A DNA stretch of 64,000 nucleotides, taken from the NCBI RefSeq assembly GCF_000687875.1, contig NZ_JHYG01000002.1:62001-126000 (forward strand), written 5' to 3'. This DNA comes from Acidocella facilis ATCC 35904 (GTDB lineage Bacteria > Pseudomonadota > Alphaproteobacteria > Acetobacterales > Acetobacteraceae). The position numbers and the translations under genes are program-made. The notes below the pieces were generated by a model. That model worked only from the letters and a program-made list of their open reading frames with translations. It did no database searches and was not told where the DNA came from. Every line of letters starts with the position of its first letter. Positions within the stretch are counted from its first letter, which is position 1. Shown piece by piece: positions 61,789 through 64,000 of the stretch.

Positions 61789-63551
61789 GCCGCCCCCTCA
61801 TAGGCCGCCAGCGCGGCGCGATAGGCGCTGCCTTGCGCCAGCAGCGCGGCGGGCGGCCCATATTCCACCACCCGGCCCTGCTCGATCACCGCAATCCGGT
61901 CCGCCGCGCGCACACTCTCCAGCCGATGCGCGATGATCAGCACGGCTTTTTCTTGTCGCAGCGCTGCGATGGCGGCGCGGATGTTGTCCGCACTCTCCTC
62001 ATCCAGGCTGGCATCCGGCTCGTCCAGCACCAGCAGGTCGGCGTTTTTCAGGATCGCCCGGGCCAGGGCGATGCGGCGCAGCTGCCCGCCGGAGAGCCCC
62101 TGGCCGGCCTCGTCCAGCCGCGTCTCGTAGCGCTGCGAAAGCGTCGCGATGAACCCGTCCGCATGCGCGGCGCGGGCGGCGGCGCGCACCTCCTCGTCGC
62201 TGGCCTCAGGGCGGGCGAGGCGGATATTTTCGGCGATGCTGACCGGGAACAAGGTCGGGCGCTGCGGCATCCAGGCGACGCGCGGGCGCCAGGATGCCGG
62301 GTCGATTTCGCGCAGATCCTGCCCATCGACCATGATCCGCCCCTGGCTCGGCGCCTCCAGCCCCAGCAGCAGCCGGGCCAAAGTTGTCTTGCCGCCGCCG
62401 CTCGGCCCCACCAGCGCCAGCATCTCGCCGCGCGCCAGGCTCAGATTGATCCCCTCCAGCGTGGGATGCGCGGGCTCATAGGCAAAGCCCACCCCTTCCA
62501 GCCGGACTTCGCCGAGGCGCGGCGTGGGCAGCGCCATGGTCCCGGTCTGCGCCACCGGGATAGGGGTTTCCAGAAACGCGACAATCTGCTCGGCTGCCGC
62601 CACCGCGTCCATTTTGGCGTGATATTGCGTGCCCATATTGCGCAGCGGCCGGTAGAATTCCGGGGCCAGCAGCAGCACGAAAAAGCCGGGCAGGAAGGCC
62701 ATCTCGCCGTAATAGAGCCGAAACCCGATATAGACCGCGACCATGGCGATGCTGATCGTCGCCAGGAATTCCAGCACCAGGGCTGAAAGAAACGCGACGC
62801 GCAGCACCTCCATCACCGCATGCCGGTACTCCTCCGCCATTCGCCCGACGATGCGCGCCTGCACCCGGCTGACATTGAAGAGTTTCAGCGTCGTCAGCCC
62901 CTCGATCACATCGAACAGATGCGCCGAGAGCTGCGCCAGCTTGCGCCATTGAAGCTGGTTCAGCGATGCCGTGCCCTTGCCGATGACGATCATGAAGATC
63001 GGGATCAACGGCGCGCTGAGCAGCATGATCAGGAAGGAGACCCAGTCCGTCGGCAGCACCACGGCGAGGATGGCTACAGGCAGGAAGGCGGCCAGGGCGG
63101 TTTGCGGCAGATAGGCGGCGTAATAGGGGTCGAGCTTGTCCAGCCCGGTGGAAAACAAGGCCGCGAGTTCGCCGCTGCGCTGGCCCGCGATGAAGCGCGG
63201 CCCCAAAGCCGCCAGCTTTTCGTGCAAACTGGCGCGCAGGCTGGTTTTGGCCTGAGCCGCCGCCTCGAAGGCCAGAGCGTCCGTACCGAACCCGGCCAAA
63301 GCGCGCAGGACGAACACCCCGAGCAGCCCGCCCAGCAGCGGCCAGAGCCCGGCCAGATGTTCCACATGGAACATCACCGCATCGACAATGCGGGCCAGCA
63401 GCCAGCATTGCCCCACCAGCAGCAGCCCGCCCAGCGCCCCCAGCCCCACCGCGCCCGCCAGGGGCCGGCGGAGATTTTTCGCCCGCGCCCGCAGCCAGCC
63501 ATTCAGGGCCTTGGCCTGGTCGCGGGGCAGCGGGGCGCTGTGCGTCGCCAT
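61785..63551 (-). CDS. cydD: Thiol-reductant ABC exporter subunit CydD (copy 2)
   Basis: A 588-residue partner of copy-2 CydC. Membrane-domain strings: AAAQAKTSLRASLHEKL, LPGFFVLLLAPEFYRPLRNMGTQYHAKMDAVAAAEQIV; ATPase with Walker A GPSGGGKTT, signature LSGGQLRRIALARAIL and Walker B LLVLDEPDASLD. It starts two bases after the stop of a cydB gene, so this set reads (cydA-)cydB-cydD-cydC in one transcript, unlike the split arrangement of copy 1. Confidence 0.93.
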   Translation of the reverse strand: MATHSAPLPRDQAKALNGWLRARAKNLRRPLAGAVGLGALGGLLLVGQCWLLARIVDAVMFHVEHLAGLWPLLGGLLGVFVLRALAGFGTDALAFEAAAQAKTSLRASLHEKLAALGPRFIAGQRSGELAALFSTGLDKLDPYYAAYLPQTALAAFLPVAILAVVLPTDWVSFLIMLLSAPLIPIFMIVIGKGTASLNQLQWRKLAQLSAHLFDVIEGLTTLKLFNVSRVQARIVGRMAEEYRHAVMEVLRVAFLSALVLEFLATISIAMVAVYIGFRLYYGEMAFLPGFFVLLLAPEFYRPLRNMGTQYHAKMDAVAAAEQIVAFLETPIPVAQTGTMALPTPRLGEVRLEGVGFAYEPAHPTLEGINLSLARGEMLALVGPSGGGKTTLARLLLGLEAPSQGRIMVDGQDLREIDPASWRPRVAWMPQRPTLFPVSIAENIRLARPEASDEEVRAAARAAHADGFIATLSQRYETRLDEAGQGLSGGQLRRIALARAILKNADLLVLDEPDASLDEESADNIRAAIAALRQEKAVLIIAHRLESVRAADRIAVIEQGRVVEYGPPAALLAQGSAYRAALAAYEGAA

Positions 63552-63553
63552 GC

Positions 63554-64000
63554 TCAGTGATAGGCCGCCAGGGCCGAGATGCGGGCGCGGAACACCCAGA
63601 TCTGATAGGCGTTATAGGCCAGCATCACCGGAATGAAGCCGCCCATCGCCAAGGTGAAGGTGAACAGCGAGACCGCCGGGCTGGCGCCGTCATAGATCGT
63701 CCAGGTATTGGGGATCAGCCAGGGATAGATCGTCGCCATCATCGAGAGCGCCATCACCGCGATGCCGATATTCAGCCAGAGAATGGCGGCGATGTCGCGG
63801 TCCTGCCGTGCCGCAAGGCGCATCCGCCAGGCGGCGAAGACCACCACCAGCAGCACGACGATCCACATCCACATATGCGGCCCCAGCCATTTGCCGCGCG
63901 CCCAGGGGAAGAGGATGGCGCTTAAGCCCACGGTGATGGCGACCACGGCCAGCGCCAGCCAGAAGGCGGTGCTGGTCCAGCGCGCGGCCTGCTGGCGGAT
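63554..64000 (-). CDS. cydB: C-terminal part of a second cytochrome bd subunit II
   Basis: An open frame running off the window edge; 148 residues are visible, beginning IRQQAARWTSTAFWLALAV. The last two helices and the C-terminus (TIYPWLIPNTWTIYDGASPAVSLFTFTLAMGGFIPVMLAYNAYQIWVFRARI) match CydB/CioB proteins. It is clearly different from the complete CydB at 31154-32293, so the genome has two bd-type oxidases. The 5' part and cydA/cioA should lie beyond 64000. Confidence 0.85.
   Translation of the reverse strand: MRQQAARWTSTAFWLALAVVAITVGLSAILFPWARGKWLGPHMWMWIVVLLVVVFAAWRMRLAARQDRDIAAILWLNIGIAVMALSMMATIYPWLIPNTWTIYDGASPAVSLFTFTLAMGGFIPVMLAYNAYQIWVFRARISALAAYH

Overview
The window looks like a piece of the main chromosome of a high-GC alphaproteobacterium, most likely of the Acetobacteraceae (Rhodospirillales). 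The reasons are a Shemin-type 5-aminolevulinate synthase (HemA), HemJ instead of HemG/HemY, class I PHA synthase in an operon with a MaoC-Pta fusion, acetate kinase and FabI, and the gene order PPSR - intergenic - hemE, which is the classical position of the alphaproteobacterial replication origin. The 271-bp gap at 935-1205 carries three perfect and two near-perfect DnaA boxes plus an A+T-rich stretch, so the window probably begins at oriC.

Layout. 0-4.3 kb: start of a probable maf gene, PPSR regulator, oriC, then a heme operon hemE-hemH-HAD phosphatase-hemJ. 4.3-11 kb: an SDR enzyme converging on a five-gene operon read leftwards (small phasin-like protein, fabI, phaC, maoC-pta, ackA) that links PHA/acyl-CoA to acetyl phosphate, with an FNR-type box in front. 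11-16.8 kb: GGDEF-EAL protein, acetate transporter, hemA plus a degenerate SDR, CBS protein. 16.8-22.6 kb: NdvA-like ABC exporter, feoAB with a Fur-like box, hydrolase and nitrilase-family amidase. 22.8-25.7 kb: rplY-pth-ychF and a UPF0114 membrane protein. 25.8-26.7 kb: a two-gene cassette of a leaderless lytic-transglycosylase-like protein and a secreted Ivy-like lysozyme inhibitor. 26.9-30.7 kb: cold-shock protein, fatty acid desaturase, acid-type Orn/Lys/Arg decarboxylase. 30.8-37.7 kb: cydDC and an E. coli-like cydABX with an unusual two-helix CydX and a further 32-residue membrane microprotein. 37.7-44.2 kb: purine-ring (urate to allantoate) catabolism genes, two M20 hydrolases, a membrane protein and an FAD monooxygenase. 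44.3-48.7 kb: lactate module (dld, lctP, GntR regulator). 48.9-55.7 kb: TetR regulator divergent from a tripartite RND efflux operon. 55.7-60.1 kb: ABC ATPase/permease pair lacking a binding protein, a secreted beta-propeller protein paired with a leaderless class 3 lipase, a broken LuxR-type regulator, a YqaE-like protein. 60.1-64 kb: a second cydDC behind the end of a second cydB.

How it works together. The window is rich in heme synthesis (hemA, hemE, hemH, hemJ), iron uptake (feoAB), two cytochrome bd systems with their CydDC exporters, and overflow/anaerobic carbon handling (lactate, acetate, acetyl phosphate, PHA). Sequences resembling FNR/FixK/Anr boxes occur upstream of cydA and of the PHA-acetate operon, with weaker ones before cydD and hemA, suggesting one oxygen-responsive regulon. 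Three families of short inverted-repeat elements lie between genes. The most unusual material is the transglycosylase/Ivy pair, the beta-propeller/lipase pair and the cyd microproteins. I saw no tRNA, rRNA, CRISPR array or insertion sequence.
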